64,000 nt of DNA from Planctomycetota bacterium (GCA_947484275.1 CANKOY010000008.1:22352-86351); one strand, 5' to 3'. Shown: positions 15,548-25,082, counted from the stretch's first letter. Program-made: numbers and translations. The notes: generated by a model not told the origin, from the sequence alone.

Positions 15548-17365
15548 ATGAAAATACTGAAAATTGTCTTGGGCCTGGGCACCTTGCTCTTGGCCTTTGT
15601 CCCGCTCGCATCAGCCCAAGGAACAACGGGCAAGGATGCGCGCATTTCCCTGAACTTCACCAACAGGAAATTGGCCGACGTGGCCCAGTACCTGCGCGAG
15701 AAGTCCAACTCGAACATCGTCGTTCTCGGCGATGCGGCCGACGCAGAGATCAGCCTCGACTTGACCGACGTGCCTTGGCGCGATGCGCTGCAGCTCGCGG
15801 CCGAGGACGCCAAGTGCGTGATCGAAGAGCGCGCCGGGGGGATTCTCGTCGTGCACAAGCCGGCCCGCGTCAACTACGAGGCCACGGACGCCGAGATTCG
15901 CTTCGTGATCGACCTGATCGCGAAGTTCGGACGGGCCAACATCGTCGTGGCCCCCGAGGTCAAGGGTTCGATCTCCGTGCGCCTGACGGACGTCCCGTGG
16001 CGCGACGCGCTCGACGTTGTCGTCAAGACGCTCGGCTACGTCGTTGTCGAGGAAAACCGCGGCATCCTGCGCGTGGTCGATCCGTCGACGCTGCAGTCGC
16101 AGATGCTCACCAAGAGCTATCAGCTGCGCTACATGCGTCCGAAGAGCATCTACAAGCCGCTGATCAAGTCCGAGTTCCTGCAGCCCTTGAACCTGCAGGC
16201 CAGTTCTCAGTCGAGCAAGGACATTTCGCAGTCGTTCACCGTGCTGAAGGCGCTGCAGAAGGCGCTCTCCGCTGGCGGTGACATGGACTACATCGAGGCT
16301 GCCAACGTGATCATCGTGCGCGACACGGCGCAGATTCACGAGCAAGTCCGCGACATCCTCGTGCGCCTGGACATCGAACCCGCGCAGGTTTTCTGCGACG
16401 TGAAATTCGTCTCGACGCTGAACTCCGACCTGCTCGACCTGGGCGTCGACTACGGCGACGGCGGTCCGCGCATCGACCTCTCCGGCGGCGCGATCCCGAT
16501 CACGCTGCCCTTCGGTCTGGGTGGCGCGGGCTGGGAGGACTTCATCATCGCCAACCCGGGCAAGACTGGTCCGTTCGCGGACCCGACCTTGAACGCGGGT
16601 AACACGATCATCCCGGACACCGTCTTCGGTCGCCTGTCGTTCACGAACTTTGCCGCCACGCTCAAGATGTTGCAGCGCGACATCCAGGCGAATGTGGTCC
16701 AGGCGCCGCGCCTGATCGCCCTTGACGGTCACGAAGCAACAATTTTCGTGGGCGAGACGATTCGCTATGCCGAAGCCAAGTCCGAACAGGGACAGGCTGG
16801 CGGTCTGCAGTTGTCACTGTCCGAGGCCTCGGGCTCGCCCGTTGACGTCGGCTTCCAACTCTTGATCGTCCCGCACGTCATCCCGGGCACGAACAACTTG
16901 ACTCTCGACGTGATCCCGAAGGAGACCAGCCTGTCGGGCGCTTCTGGCGCCAGCGCGTTGTCCCCTGCGGGCTTCGACGTGTTCACCGTGGGCGCCTCGG
17001 GCCTGGAGGGCACGATTGCCTTGCCGCGCACGCGCAGCGCCACGATCGTCACGACGATGCTGCTCGAGAGCGGCCAGACAGCCGTCATTGGTGGTTTGAC
17101 CACTGAGCAGGATCAAAAGAGCGAGTCGCGCGTGCCCTACATCTCGCGCATCCCGCTGCTTGGAGAACTGTTCAAGTACAGGAAGAAGGACCGTCAGCGC
17201 CGCAGCCTCCTGGTGTTCGTCACGCCGACGATCGTCCACAGCTCGGCTGAGCAGGACCAATTGCTGCAGCACGAGTTCGAGCGCCGCAAGACGACGCTGA
17301 AGGCTCAGGTCGAGGCCCTCGTGGGGCCCCAGGCCGAAGCACCGGCAGCGCCCGCGGGCAACTGA
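15548..17365 (+). CDS. pilQ: Type IV pilus secretin
   Basis: Outer-membrane channel for the pilus. The 605-residue protein begins with a signal peptide (MKILKIVLGLGTLLLAFVPL, cleaved after ASA). Two similar N-terminal modules follow, each ending DVPWRDAL (near residues 75 and 155), which are secretin/TonB short N-terminal-type domains. Then come an N1-like domain and the secretin barrel, with the conserved signature VPYISRIPLLGELFKYR and LLVFVTPTIV near the C-terminus. The ATG at 15548 is chosen for its ribosome binding site (CAGGAG, 5-10 bases upstream) and signal peptide; an in-frame ATG at 15506 would spoil the signal. No AMIN domains are evident. It closes the pilM-Q operon. Confidence 0.95.
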   Translation: MKILKIVLGLGTLLLAFVPLASAQGTTGKDARISLNFTNRKLADVAQYLREKSNSNIVVLGDAADAEISLDLTDVPWRDALQLAAEDAKCVIEERAGGILVVHKPARVNYEATDAEIRFVIDLIAKFGRANIVVAPEVKGSISVRLTDVPWRDALDVVVKTLGYVVVEENRGILRVVDPSTLQSQMLTKSYQLRYMRPKSIYKPLIKSEFLQPLNLQASSQSSKDISQSFTVLKALQKALSAGGDMDYIEAANVIIVRDTAQIHEQVRDILVRLDIEPAQVFCDVKFVSTLNSDLLDLGVDYGDGGPRIDLSGGAIPITLPFGLGGAGWEDFIIANPGKTGPFADPTLNAGNTIIPDTVFGRLSFTNFAATLKMLQRDIQANVVQAPRLIALDGHEATIFVGETIRYAEAKSEQGQAGGLQLSLSEASGSPVDVGFQLLIVPHVIPGTNNLTLDVIPKETSLSGASGASALSPAGFDVFTVGASGLEGTIALPRTRSATIVTTMLLESGQTAVIGGLTTEQDQKSESRVPYISRIPLLGELFKYRKKDRQRRSLLVFVTPTIVHSSAEQDQLLQHEFERRKTTLKAQVEALVGPQAEAPAAPAGN

Positions 17366-17983
17366 CCTGAAATCGGCGCCCCGCGCGGGCCCGCAGTACC
17401 CGGGGCCCGCCGATCGCGTTGCGGTCGGCGGGCCCTGGGTCATTCCGCATGTCCTCTGCGTGCTCCTCCCTGCAGGGCCTGAGCCCCTGGGATCGTCCCA
17501 ATCCAAGAAAACCCCCTTTCAGCTTCCCCTGGCGCTGTCCGATAGGACAGCATGCCGTGCGAGGTGGCTGGCGCGTTCACGCGTCGATCACCCTCCGGGG
17601 GCCGGCGCTTACATCGCTCTCCCTGTCGCTCGGATCGCCGCGAGCCCCGCGAGGGGCTCCGACTGCCAGGCGAAAATCTCAAACCGTACAGACCTGCGCC
17701 CAGTCGGGAGCAGGTGACGACGGGGCCCGTCGGGTCCCGGTCGACAACCCGAACAACTCGAGGCCCGGCGCACGACGCAGGGCCGGACTGAAGGCCGCCG
17801 CGGAGGACGAAACCCGTCCACCCGGTGCGAACGCTCGCTGATGCGGCGTTCGAGCCCTCGCCGGTCCCGCCCTCTCCCGCCGAACTTCGCGCGGCGCGGC
17901 GAATCCCAGACAGGGATTTTCGCGCCCTCGCCGCAACGAATGCGGAGCGCGCAGGGGCCTCGCTCACCCAAACGCTTTTTTCA
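17366..17983. other. Non-coding gap between pilQ and the RNase E/G gene
   Basis: About 620 bases with no convincing gene. Near its start is a strong hairpin (listed separately). The rest is GC-rich sequence with open frames lacking protein-like character. An in-frame extension of the downstream RNase gene to 17825 is open but has no family likeness. A T-run (TTTTTT at 17976-17981) lies just before the RNase start. A long 5' leader for the RNase mRNA is possible, since RNase E autoregulates through its leader in E. coli, but no specific structure was recognised. Confidence 0.6.
17403..17435 (+). terminator. Terminator-like hairpin after pilQ
   Basis: A 15-bp stem (17403-17417 with 17421-17435, one G-U pair) around a 3-base loop, 38 bases after the pilQ stop. 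No U-run follows, so its action as an intrinsic terminator is uncertain. Confidence 0.55.
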
Positions 17984-20900
17984 ATGACGGATTTCTTCGC
18001 TCGCGGCCCCCAGGGGGATCGCGACAGCGGCTCGCACGGCGAGTCTCGACCCGAGTTTCAACCCAATTACTTCTCCGAGGGGCCCTTCGGGGACTCCACG
18101 GGCCACGGCGCCGAGGGCGCGTCAGGTGATGACGGCCCCGAACCGTCCGACGCCCAAGGAGGAGAGTCCCAAGAGGGCTCAGGCGCTCCCGCAGGCACCC
18201 GGCGCAAGCGCCGTCGCGGTGGTCGCGGGCGACGCGGCGCGCGGCGCCAGGACCAGGCGCCCGGCGCGGCGCCTTCCGGCTTCGACGCGGAGCTCGCGGT
18301 GGAGCCGCCCTTGCCCGAGCTCGAATTGTTGCCTTTCGATGACAGTCCGGGCAGCAGATCGGTGACCGGGGACGAGGATTCGTCAACTGGGAGTTCGACG
18401 CGTTTGCCCGGTGACGAAGGCGGGCCGAAACGCCGTCGCCGCGGACGCCGCCGCGGACGTGGACGCGGACGCGATGGTGCCAGCCCCGAATCTGGGGATG
18501 GCATCACCCCCTGGCCGGCCGATTCAAGTCTGGAGAGATCCGCCGACATGGGCGAACGCTCCGACCGCCCGGCACCGGAACATCCCGGCGATCCCCTGAC
18601 CCCCGCGGCCCAAGGGCGCGAGCAGGGGCGAGACCAAGGCCGCGGTGGGCGCCGCGGGAGCCCGATCCCTGCCAAGCAAGTTGCTGGCGGAGACGCGGGG
18701 AACTCCCAAAGCGAAGATTCAGGCTCACGCCGCCGCCGCGGCAGTCGCGGCGGTCGAGGTCGCCGACGCGAGGAGAACATCGCGGCACCGATCAGTGGCC
18801 CCCTCGAGGTGGAACAGATCCCCTTCGAGGACAACGACCTGCCCAGCATGAGCGCCCCCGCGCCGGCGCCCGCTCGGGAACCCCGGCGCAAGCGTCAGGA
18901 CGCCCGCTCGCGTGATGGAGCGCGGCGCGAGAGTCCCAAGGCGCAACGCAACGACGACGAGTCCATCGATCCGCCCGTGAAACCGGCGGTTCGCCGCAAG
19001 AACGTGATTTTGGTCAACGCTTCGGACCGCGAAGAGGTTCGCGTGGCCGTGATCGAAGGCCACCAAATCGTTGATTTCCAGATGACCGTTCGCAAGCACA
19101 AGCTGCTTGTCAACGACATCTACCGCGGTCGAGTCGTCAACCTCGAGCCCGCCATCGGCGCGGCCTTCATCGACTTCGGTCAGGGACGCAACGGATTCCT
19201 GCACACGTCGGACGTCTTGTCGGTCTACGGCGAAAAGGACTTCACGCTTCAAAAGCTGATGACCGCCAAGATCGACCCCGATGAGTGGGGTGGCGACGAC
19301 ATGCACTCCGATGGCCACGCCGATTCGCGCCGGGAACCCGGCGAAGCTCCTGCGATCGCGACCGCTGAGGTTGCGGCACCAGGCACGCGTGGCGAAACCG
19401 CCGAGCCCGCGGCTGGCAACTCTGAGGAGTTCCCCGAGATCGTTGACGATCACCACGACGTGCACGCCGCCGAGGCCGCACACGCGGCGCTCGCCGAGGC
19501 CCGCCACCACGACGATCACGGACCGGACACCCACCACGACGACCTCTTCTCCTTCGTGCACGACGATGGTTCCGAGGGCCATGAAGGTCACGACGGCCAC
19601 GAGCATGCGGGCCATGAAGAAGTCTCTGAGCTGGAGCCGCTTCCAGAACACACCGAAGAAGTGACTCAGGTTCCTGCGGGGCTCTCGGATGGCGCGGCCC
19701 AGGCTGGCGAAGCGCCGGAAGCTCCGCTACCCGGGCGCGTCGAACGCGACCAGCGTGGCCGGCGCACGCTGCGCAAGACACGCGGCGCCGCGCGCACCAC
19801 CCAGGGCGGCCCGCGAGGTCGCGGTCACGGCAATGGCAACAGCAGCCGTCGCCAGGCGCGACCGCGGCTTCCGATCACGGAGCTGCTCGAAAAGGGGCAG
19901 GTCGTCGTGGTGCAAATCACCAAGGACGCAATCGGTGAGAAGGGCCCGACCCTTACGACTTACATCTCGATTCCCGGCCGCCACCTGGTGCTGATGCCTT
20001 CGATGGCGCGCACCGGAGTCAGCCGCAAGATTGAGGACGAGAAAGAGCGCCGCCGGCTGAAGAAGATCCTCGCGAGCCTCGACAACCTTTCGCCCAACAT
20101 GGGCGTGATCGTGCGCACAGCCGGCGTCGGTTGCACGCGCGACGACCTGCAGCGCGACCTCGACTACCTGCTCGCGCTGTGGGGCGACTTCGAGAAACGC
20201 CTGAATCTCGGCCGCGGCCCCGCGCCGCTGTACGAAGAATCGGACGTCGCGATCCGCACGGTTCGCGATCTGTTCAATTCCTCGACGGAAGCCGTGGTCG
20301 TGGACGATCCCGAAGTCTTCCAGCGCGTTCGCGAGTTCACTTCGCGCCTGATGACGCCCGAGGATCTCGATCGCATTCAACTGCACGACGGCGCGCGGCC
20401 CCTGTTCCATGCCTACGGCGTTGAGCAGGATTTTGAGCGAATCTTCTCGCGCCGTATCGAACTGCCCTCCGGCGGATCGATCGTGTTCGATCAGACGGAA
20501 GCACTGGTGGCGATCGACGTCAACTCAGGCAAGACGCGCTCGGAAGGCTTCGAGTTCGAAGAAATCGCGCTGAAGACCAACCTGGAAGCAGCCCCCGAAA
20601 TCGCGCGCCAGATTCGACTGCGGGACCTCGGCGGCATCATCGTCTGCGACTTCATCGACATGCAGCGCGCGTCGAGCCGTCGCGCCGTGGAGCGCGCTTT
20701 CGGCCAGGCTCTGTCCCTGGACCGCGCGCGTTCGAAGCTCGGCCGGATCTCTCAATTCGGTCTCCTGGAACTGACGCGTCAACGCCTCGGTCCCGGCCTT
20801 TCACGGATGCTGTTCCACAACTGTGCCCGCTGCCGTGGAAGCGGTCGCCTGCGCACCGTGGAGTCGCGCTCGGGTTCGATCCTGCGCCGCCTGGGGGCTG

Positions 20901-21121
20901 CTCTGCCTCAGAAAGGCTTCGGCAAGGTCGAGGTGTGCGCCGCCGGCGATGTGGTGGACTACCTCAAGGCCCACTGCACTTCCGAGCTCAAGGACCTGGA
21001 GGGCCGCCACCAGAAGCAGGTCATTTTGGTTCCAGTCCATGACCAGCTAGAGGACTCCGTCCTGCGCTACCTGCGTCCTGACGGGCGCGAGGTCAGGCCC
21101 GGGGGACGGCGCAAGCGCTAG
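17984..21121 (+). CDS. rng: Ribonuclease E/G family endoribonuclease with extended N-terminus and S1 insertion
   Basis: Endoribonuclease of mRNA decay and rRNA/tRNA processing. The 1045-residue protein has a disordered N-terminal region (about 1-335) with RGRRRGRGRGR-type tracts, likely RNA-binding. The S1 domain starts near 338 (NVILVNASDREEVRVAVIEG, then GAAFIDFGQGRNGFLHTSDV). It is interrupted at about 420-630 by a low-complexity insert including a His/Asp-rich tract (about 487-545), and resumes with GQVVVVQITKDAIGEKGPTL and LTTYISIPGRHLVLMP. Catalytic aspartates lie in VAIDVNSG (near 843) and VCDFIDM (near 889), and the zinc-link is CARCRGSGR (near 946). The ATG at 17984 is preferred to an in-frame GTG at 17825. 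It precedes rplU-rpmA-obgE, as RNase G/E genes often do. Confidence 0.93.
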   Translation: MTDFFARGPQGDRDSGSHGESRPEFQPNYFSEGPFGDSTGHGAEGASGDDGPEPSDAQGGESQEGSGAPAGTRRKRRRGGRGRRGARRQDQAPGAAPSGFDAELAVEPPLPELELLPFDDSPGSRSVTGDEDSSTGSSTRLPGDEGGPKRRRRGRRRGRGRGRDGASPESGDGITPWPADSSLERSADMGERSDRPAPEHPGDPLTPAAQGREQGRDQGRGGRRGSPIPAKQVAGGDAGNSQSEDSGSRRRRGSRGGRGRRREENIAAPISGPLEVEQIPFEDNDLPSMSAPAPAPAREPRRKRQDARSRDGARRESPKAQRNDDESIDPPVKPAVRRKNVILVNASDREEVRVAVIEGHQIVDFQMTVRKHKLLVNDIYRGRVVNLEPAIGAAFIDFGQGRNGFLHTSDVLSVYGEKDFTLQKLMTAKIDPDEWGGDDMHSDGHADSRREPGEAPAIATAEVAAPGTRGETAEPAAGNSEEFPEIVDDHHDVHAAEAAHAALAEARHHDDHGPDTHHDDLFSFVHDDGSEGHEGHDGHEHAGHEEVSELEPLPEHTEEVTQVPAGLSDGAAQAGEAPEAPLPGRVERDQRGRRTLRKTRGAARTTQGGPRGRGHGNGNSSRRQARPRLPITELLEKGQVVVVQITKDAIGEKGPTLTTYISIPGRHLVLMPSMARTGVSRKIEDEKERRRLKKILASLDNLSPNMGVIVRTAGVGCTRDDLQRDLDYLLALWGDFEKRLNLGRGPAPLYEESDVAIRTVRDLFNSSTEAVVVDDPEVFQRVREFTSRLMTPEDLDRIQLHDGARPLFHAYGVEQDFERIFSRRIELPSGGSIVFDQTEALVAIDVNSGKTRSEGFEFEEIALKTNLEAAPEIARQIRLRDLGGIIVCDFIDMQRASSRRAVERAFGQALSLDRARSKLGRISQFGLLELTRQRLGPGLSRMLFHNCARCRGSGRLRTVESRSGSILRRLGAALPQKGFGKVEVCAAGDVVDYLKAHCTSELKDLEGRHQKQVILVPVHDQLEDSVLRYLRPDGREVRPGGRRKR

Positions 21122-21365
21122 CCGTTCGTCGAAGACAGTCCCTCGTGAGCCTCGGAGCGCGAGGGCGAGGCGAGAGGTGCGCAAGGCACTTCGCGCAGGG
21201 GCCCTTCGCGAAAACGCAAAGTGCCGGCGGAGAGCGCGCCGGCGGGGCCCTTGGGAGGGGAGGCCCACCTTCCTGGCCAATCGGCACTGCTGTCCGAGCG
21301 CTGACGCCGATGCGCTGAAACACGCCCTGCCGTAGGCGGGGCCCCAGTCGCCGGGCTCCTAGGCC

Positions 21366-21394
21366 TTGACTCCAGGCCGCCGCTCCACGACACT
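21366..21394 (+). promoter_or_regulatory. Candidate promoter of rplU-rpmA-obgE
   Basis: TTGACT (21366-21371, 5/6) is followed after 17 bases by GACACT (21389-21394, 3/6). The weak -10 box lowers certainty. Transcription would start near 21401, giving a leader of about 87 bases that includes the hairpin at 21410-21427. Confidence 0.45.
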
Positions 21395-21409
21395 CTTCGG
21401 CCCTTGAAC

Positions 21410-21427
21410 GGCGCCGGAGTCGGCGCC
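21410..21427 (+). promoter_or_regulatory. Hairpin in the rplU leader
   Basis: GGCGCCG-GAGT-CGGCGCC, a perfect 7-bp GC stem with a 4-base loop, about 60 bases before the rplU ATG and inside the presumed transcript. Function unknown. Confidence 0.45.
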
Positions 21428-21487
21428 CGACTCGCGTCGGCCAAGCTGGCCGGCGCTCCCAAAGCAGTCCTACGAGCTCATTTCGTC

Positions 21488-21802
21488 ATGTACGCCATCA
21501 TCAAAGATCGCAATCGCCAGTTCACTGTGCGCCAGGGGGACGTCATCCTCTGCGACTTCGACGCGCCCAAGGCCGCCGGAGACAAAGTCACCTTCGACCA
21601 AGTCTTGATGCTCTCCGGCGAGGGCGTCTCGAAGATCGGCAAGCCCACGGTCGCGGGCGCCTCTGTAAGCGGCGAAGTTCTTGGGATGGAGAAGGGCGAG
21701 AAGCTCATCATCTTCCGTTTCAAGCGCCGCAAGAACGTGCGCAAGAAGCGCGGTCACCGCCAGCTCTACACCAAAGTGCGCATCCAGGAAGTGCGCGGCT
21801 AG
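21488..21802 (+). CDS. rplU: 50S ribosomal protein L21
   Basis: Large-subunit protein of 104 residues, usual length. It begins [20 protein letters not shown], matching 'MYAVIKTGGKQYRVxEGD', and has the signature [20 protein letters not shown] followed by YTKVRI. The ATG at 21488 gives the canonical start; no Shine-Dalgarno sequence is evident. It is the first gene of rplU-rpmA-obgE, an arrangement conserved across bacteria. Confidence 0.97.
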   Translation: MYAIIKDRNRQFTVRQGDVILCDFDAPKAAGDKVTFDQVLMLSGEGVSKIGKPTVAGASVSGEVLGMEKGEKLIIFRFKRRKNVRKKRGHRQLYTKVRIQEVRG

Positions 21803-21837
21803 GTTGCCGCAGGGCCCCAGAACAAAACTCAACTCAC

Positions 21838-22083
21838 ATGGCACATAAAAAAGGTCAAGGTTCGACCAGCAACGGTCGCGACTCCAATCCGCAATTCCGC
21901 GGCGTCAAGCGCTACGGCGGCGAACTGGTCACCGCAGGCACGATCTTGATCCGCCAGTGCGGCACCAAGTTCCACCCCGGCGCCAACGTAGGCCAGGGCA
22001 GCGACTTCACGCTGTACTCGATGGTCAACGGCCGCGTGCGCTTCCAGGCCAATCGCAAGATCCACGTCGACGTGGTCGCCTGA
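21838..22083 (+). CDS. rpmA: 50S ribosomal protein L27
   Basis: Large-subunit protein near the peptidyl-transferase centre, 81 residues. It begins [20 protein letters not shown] (family: AHKKGxGSxxNGRDSxxxRLG) and continues [20 protein letters not shown] and [20 protein letters not shown]. There is no N-terminal extension of the type cleaved by Prp protease in Firmicutes. It lies 35 bases after rplU. Confidence 0.97.
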   Translation: MAHKKGQGSTSNGRDSNPQFRGVKRYGGELVTAGTILIRQCGTKFHPGANVGQGSDFTLYSMVNGRVRFQANRKIHVDVVA

Positions 22084-22190
22084 ACGGCGAGATCGATCCC
22101 GCGGCGATTTTCGACGCCCGCTGGCGACTCCCTTAATCCACTGTTTCCGCGGCGATAACTGCTCGCCCGGGCCGCGCACAAGTATCCGCC

Positions 22191-23189
22191 GTGTTTCGCG
22201 ACGAGATTGAAATTGAGGTCAGCGCTGGCAAGGGCGGCGACGGCCTCGTTTCGTTTCACCGCGAAAAGTTCGTGCCCCGCGGTGGGCCGGACGGCGGCGA
22301 TGGGGGACTGGGCGGCAGCGTGATTCTCTTTGCTAGCGATCAGGTGAACTCGCTGCTCAAGCTCGGACGCCGCCAGCGCTATCTGGCTCAAGACGGCCGA
22401 CCGGGCGGCACCTCGAACAAGGCCGGGCGCGACGGTCTCGACCTCGAAATTGAAGTGCCCGTGGGCACTCAGGTTTTCGACGCCAAGCGCGGCAACCTCC
22501 TGCGCGACCTCGCCAAGAAGGACGATCGTCTGGCGGTTGCCCTCGGCGGTCAGGGCGGTCAGGGCAATTCGCGCTTCGCCACCGCCGTGCGCCAAACACC
22601 TCGATTCGCGCAGCCCGGCAAGCCCGGTGAAGCTCGGCGCGTGCGCCTCGAATTGAAGTTGTTCGCGGAGATCGGATTGATCGGACTGCCCAACGCAGGC
22701 AAATCCACATTCCTATCCAAGGTCACCGCGGCCACGCCGAAAATCGCCGACTATCCGTTCACGACCCTCGTGCCCCAGGTCGGCATCGCGTCCATCGGCG
22801 ACTACGACACGCTGGTGATCGCTGACCTGCCGGGGCTGATCGAAGGCGCCAGCGAAGGCCATGGACTCGGCCACCGTTTTCTCAAACACGTGGAGCGCTG
22901 TGCCGTGCTCCTGCACCTTGTCGACGTTTCAGAGTCGGCGGTGGGCGATCCCGTGGAGGGGTGGCGCGTGGTGGAGCGCGAACTCGAGCGCAAGTCCGTG
23001 GACCTGTACGCGAAGCCGCGAGTGGTAGTGGCCACGAAGGTCGAGTCGGTCCATGCGGAAGAACGCGCCCAGCAACTGGAGGCTGCCGTCGGGCAGCCCG
23101 TGGTGCGCATCTCGTCGGCAACGGGAGCCGGGCTCAAGGAGCTGCTGATCGTCTCCCAGCGCCTAGTGCGCGCGCCGAATCTGGCCTGA
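22191..23189 (+). CDS. obgE: GTPase Obg
   Basis: Essential GTPase of 50S assembly and stress response. The 332-residue protein starts (GTG) with the Obg fold: FRDEIEIEVSAGKGGDGLVS followed by FHREKFVPRGGPDGGDGG, the glycine-rich segment. The G domain has G1 GLPNAGKST, G3 DLPGLIEGASEGHGLG, and a G4-like VVATKVE in place of NKxD. SSATGAGLKELL matches G5. The C-terminal OCT domain present in some Obg proteins is missing, as is common. It follows rpmA by 107 bases. Confidence 0.96.
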   Translation: MFRDEIEIEVSAGKGGDGLVSFHREKFVPRGGPDGGDGGLGGSVILFASDQVNSLLKLGRRQRYLAQDGRPGGTSNKAGRDGLDLEIEVPVGTQVFDAKRGNLLRDLAKKDDRLAVALGGQGGQGNSRFATAVRQTPRFAQPGKPGEARRVRLELKLFAEIGLIGLPNAGKSTFLSKVTAATPKIADYPFTTLVPQVGIASIGDYDTLVIADLPGLIEGASEGHGLGHRFLKHVERCAVLLHLVDVSESAVGDPVEGWRVVERELERKSVDLYAKPRVVVATKVESVHAEERAQQLEAAVGQPVVRISSATGAGLKELLIVSQRLVRAPNLA

Positions 23190-23387
23190 GCCACGCTCTG
23201 GCTGGGCCACGGCACGGGTGCTGTCCTTCGCGGCGCCGGGGGGACGATCCCAGAGGGGCAGGCGAGGCCAGAATGCGCCGGGTGCCGCATTGGAGGCTGG
23301 TTTGCTAAAGCGCAAGAGTCGCGAGGGACGAAGAGCCGCTGCACGATCCGCTGCTTCCCGCGTCGACTCCGGTACGTACCGGCGGAC

Positions 23388-24890
23388 TTGCCCCGAGATC
23401 AATTGAACCCGCCCAACGACCCGCGCTTCGATCGCCGCGTCCCTGGTCCCCTGCCGAGCAAGATCTCGCTGGGCTCCCCCGAGGATCGTCGCACACCTCA
23501 GCGCCCTGCGCCGCCGCCCACGCCAACGCCCAGGTCCACCCAGACCCAGAGTCCGGCGCGCGAGGCGACCGCCGGAGTTGGCACGGAAGCTCCGAGGAGC
23601 GCGGAGCAGACTGCGCCCTCACTCGAGGGACTTGAAGTGACCGAACGGGACCTCGCCGACGCGGACCTCGCGCCCGAGCTCGGTCGAGAAACTCCGCCGA
23701 ACCCTGCAGCGGCCGAACGCCTGCGCGAGGCGAGCTTGCTGGCCGAGCGCCTGACCTCGACCTCGATGTCGCCGCGACACCAGGTTGAAGCCTGGCTGGC
23801 AGTCATGGTTCAGACCGGCGCCAGCGACCTGATCCTGCGCGCCGGCGGCCGACCCTCGACGCGCGTCGACGGCCGCATCGGCTTCCTGCCCGGGCGAGTT
23901 CCTGGCGCAGGTGCGTTGCTCGAAGTGCTCGAGGGCGTCATGGGCAAAGACCGCATGGCGCATTGGCGCGAGCATGGTTCGGTCGACTCGGCTCTGCACC
24001 TCGATGGCCTCGGACGTTTCCGCATCAACGCCTACCGCCAGATGGGCGAGCCCGCGGTCGTGCTGCGCCGCGTCGCCGATCAGCCTCCTGCGCTCGATCG
24101 CCTGGAACTGCCCTTCTCGGAGATGACGAAGGTCGCCCTGCGCAAGCGCGGCCTGGTGCTCGTCACCGGCGTCGCCGGCTCGGGCAAGTCCACCACCCTG
24201 GCGGGCATGATCCAGTACATGAACACGCACGCCGAGCGCCATGTGGTCACGCTCGAGGATCCGATCGAGATGCTGTTCACCGAAGATCGCTGCGTGATCA
24301 GCCAGCGCGAGGTCGGCATCGATTGCGCCAGCTTCCAAGATGGACTGCGCCACGCCCTGCGTCAGAGTCCGGACGTGATCCTGATCGGCGAAATGCGCGA
24401 TCGGGAGACCGTGGTCGCGGCGCTGGACGCCTCGGAGACAGGACACCTCGTGCTGTCGACGATGCACACCGTCAACGCCGCACAAACTCTCGACCGCATT
24501 CTGGGCTTCTTCCCGGCGCAGCAGCATTCACAGGTGCGCACGCGCCTTGGGGACAACATGGCCTGCGTGCTTTCCCAGCGTTTGCTCCCGCGCGCGGCTG
24601 GAACGGGCATGGTGCCGGCGTTCGAGTTGATGACTGCGACTCCCCGCATCCGCGAACTCCTGGACACCGGCGAGACCGGCGAGATCGCGCGCACGATCGA
24701 GGGTTCGAGCACGCCGGGTCTGGTGTCTTTCAACCAGTCCCTGCGCCGCCTCGTGCAGTACAAGCTCGTCGACCTGAAGGATGCCCTGGCCGCCAGCGAC
24801 CGCCCCGACGAGTTGGTCCTCGCCCTGCGCGGAATCACCTCGAGTTCAGGCCGTGGCAAGGACGGCCTGAAGATGCCTGGGGACGCCTGA
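23388..24890 (+). CDS. PilT/PilU-like pilus retraction ATPase with disordered N-terminal extension
   Basis: Hexameric ATPase of the type IV pilus, the second PilT-like protein in the window. The 500-residue protein has about 120 N-terminal residues rich in proline, threonine and acidic groups that ordinary PilT lacks. Then come the PilT PAS-like domain (VQTGASDLILRAGGRPSTRV) and the motor: Walker A GVAGSGKST, the Asp box (VVTLEDPIEMLF), Walker B VILIGEMRDRET and a His box (STMHTVNAAQTLDRI). The C-terminal AIRNLIRE motif of PilT is altered (RIRELLDTG), so a PilU-like accessory role is possible. The start is uncertain: TTG 23388, or another TTG at 23403. A GC-rich gap of about 200 bases precedes it. 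Confidence 0.88.
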   Translation: MPRDQLNPPNDPRFDRRVPGPLPSKISLGSPEDRRTPQRPAPPPTPTPRSTQTQSPAREATAGVGTEAPRSAEQTAPSLEGLEVTERDLADADLAPELGRETPPNPAAAERLREASLLAERLTSTSMSPRHQVEAWLAVMVQTGASDLILRAGGRPSTRVDGRIGFLPGRVPGAGALLEVLEGVMGKDRMAHWREHGSVDSALHLDGLGRFRINAYRQMGEPAVVLRRVADQPPALDRLELPFSEMTKVALRKRGLVLVTGVAGSGKSTTLAGMIQYMNTHAERHVVTLEDPIEMLFTEDRCVISQREVGIDCASFQDGLRHALRQSPDVILIGEMRDRETVVAALDASETGHLVLSTMHTVNAAQTLDRILGFFPAQQHSQVRTRLGDNMACVLSQRLLPRAAGTGMVPAFELMTATPRIRELLDTGETGEIARTIEGSSTPGLVSFNQSLRRLVQYKLVDLKDALAASDRPDELVLALRGITSSSGRGKDGLKMPGDA

Positions 24891-25040
24891 GGCCATTTCG
24901 CGCCCCCTTGCCCTGACCCGAGCCGAAAGTCCGGCCTGAAATCAGGAAGAAGCCGCGGTCCCCGACGTCCAGCTTGGCACAGTCAGCCCAGGACGGGGCT
25001 AGTCAGCCGATGAAGAGGTTGCGGATGGCGCAAGCTCCTT

Positions 25041-25070
25041 TTGGAAGCGGGCCCGCGACCTGGGTAGGAT
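25041..25070 (+). promoter_or_regulatory. Candidate promoter of the PDZ protein gene
   Basis: TTGGAA (25041-25046, 4/6) and TAGGAT (25065-25070, 4/6) are 18 bases apart. The ATG lies 12 bases after the -10 box, so the leader would be only about 6 bases. Confidence 0.4.
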
Positions 25071-25082
25071 GAACTCGAGCCG

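Larger units (their letters stand above)
21122..21487. other. Leader region before rplU
   Basis: 366 bases between the RNase gene and rplU with no credible gene. It contains a candidate promoter and a small hairpin (listed separately), plus the further stem GGCC-AAGCT-GGCC at 21439-21451. Given the position before ribosomal protein genes, an autoregulatory leader is possible, but it matches no leader motif I recognise. Confidence 0.6.

Noticed and set aside
18067..18891. Long open frames opposite the RNase E/G gene and other genes (for example minus strand 15611-16732, 32176-33735, 18725-19651)
   Set aside because: High G+C makes long antisense frames common. These are Arg/Pro/Ala-rich with no domain, and lie opposite confidently assigned genes.
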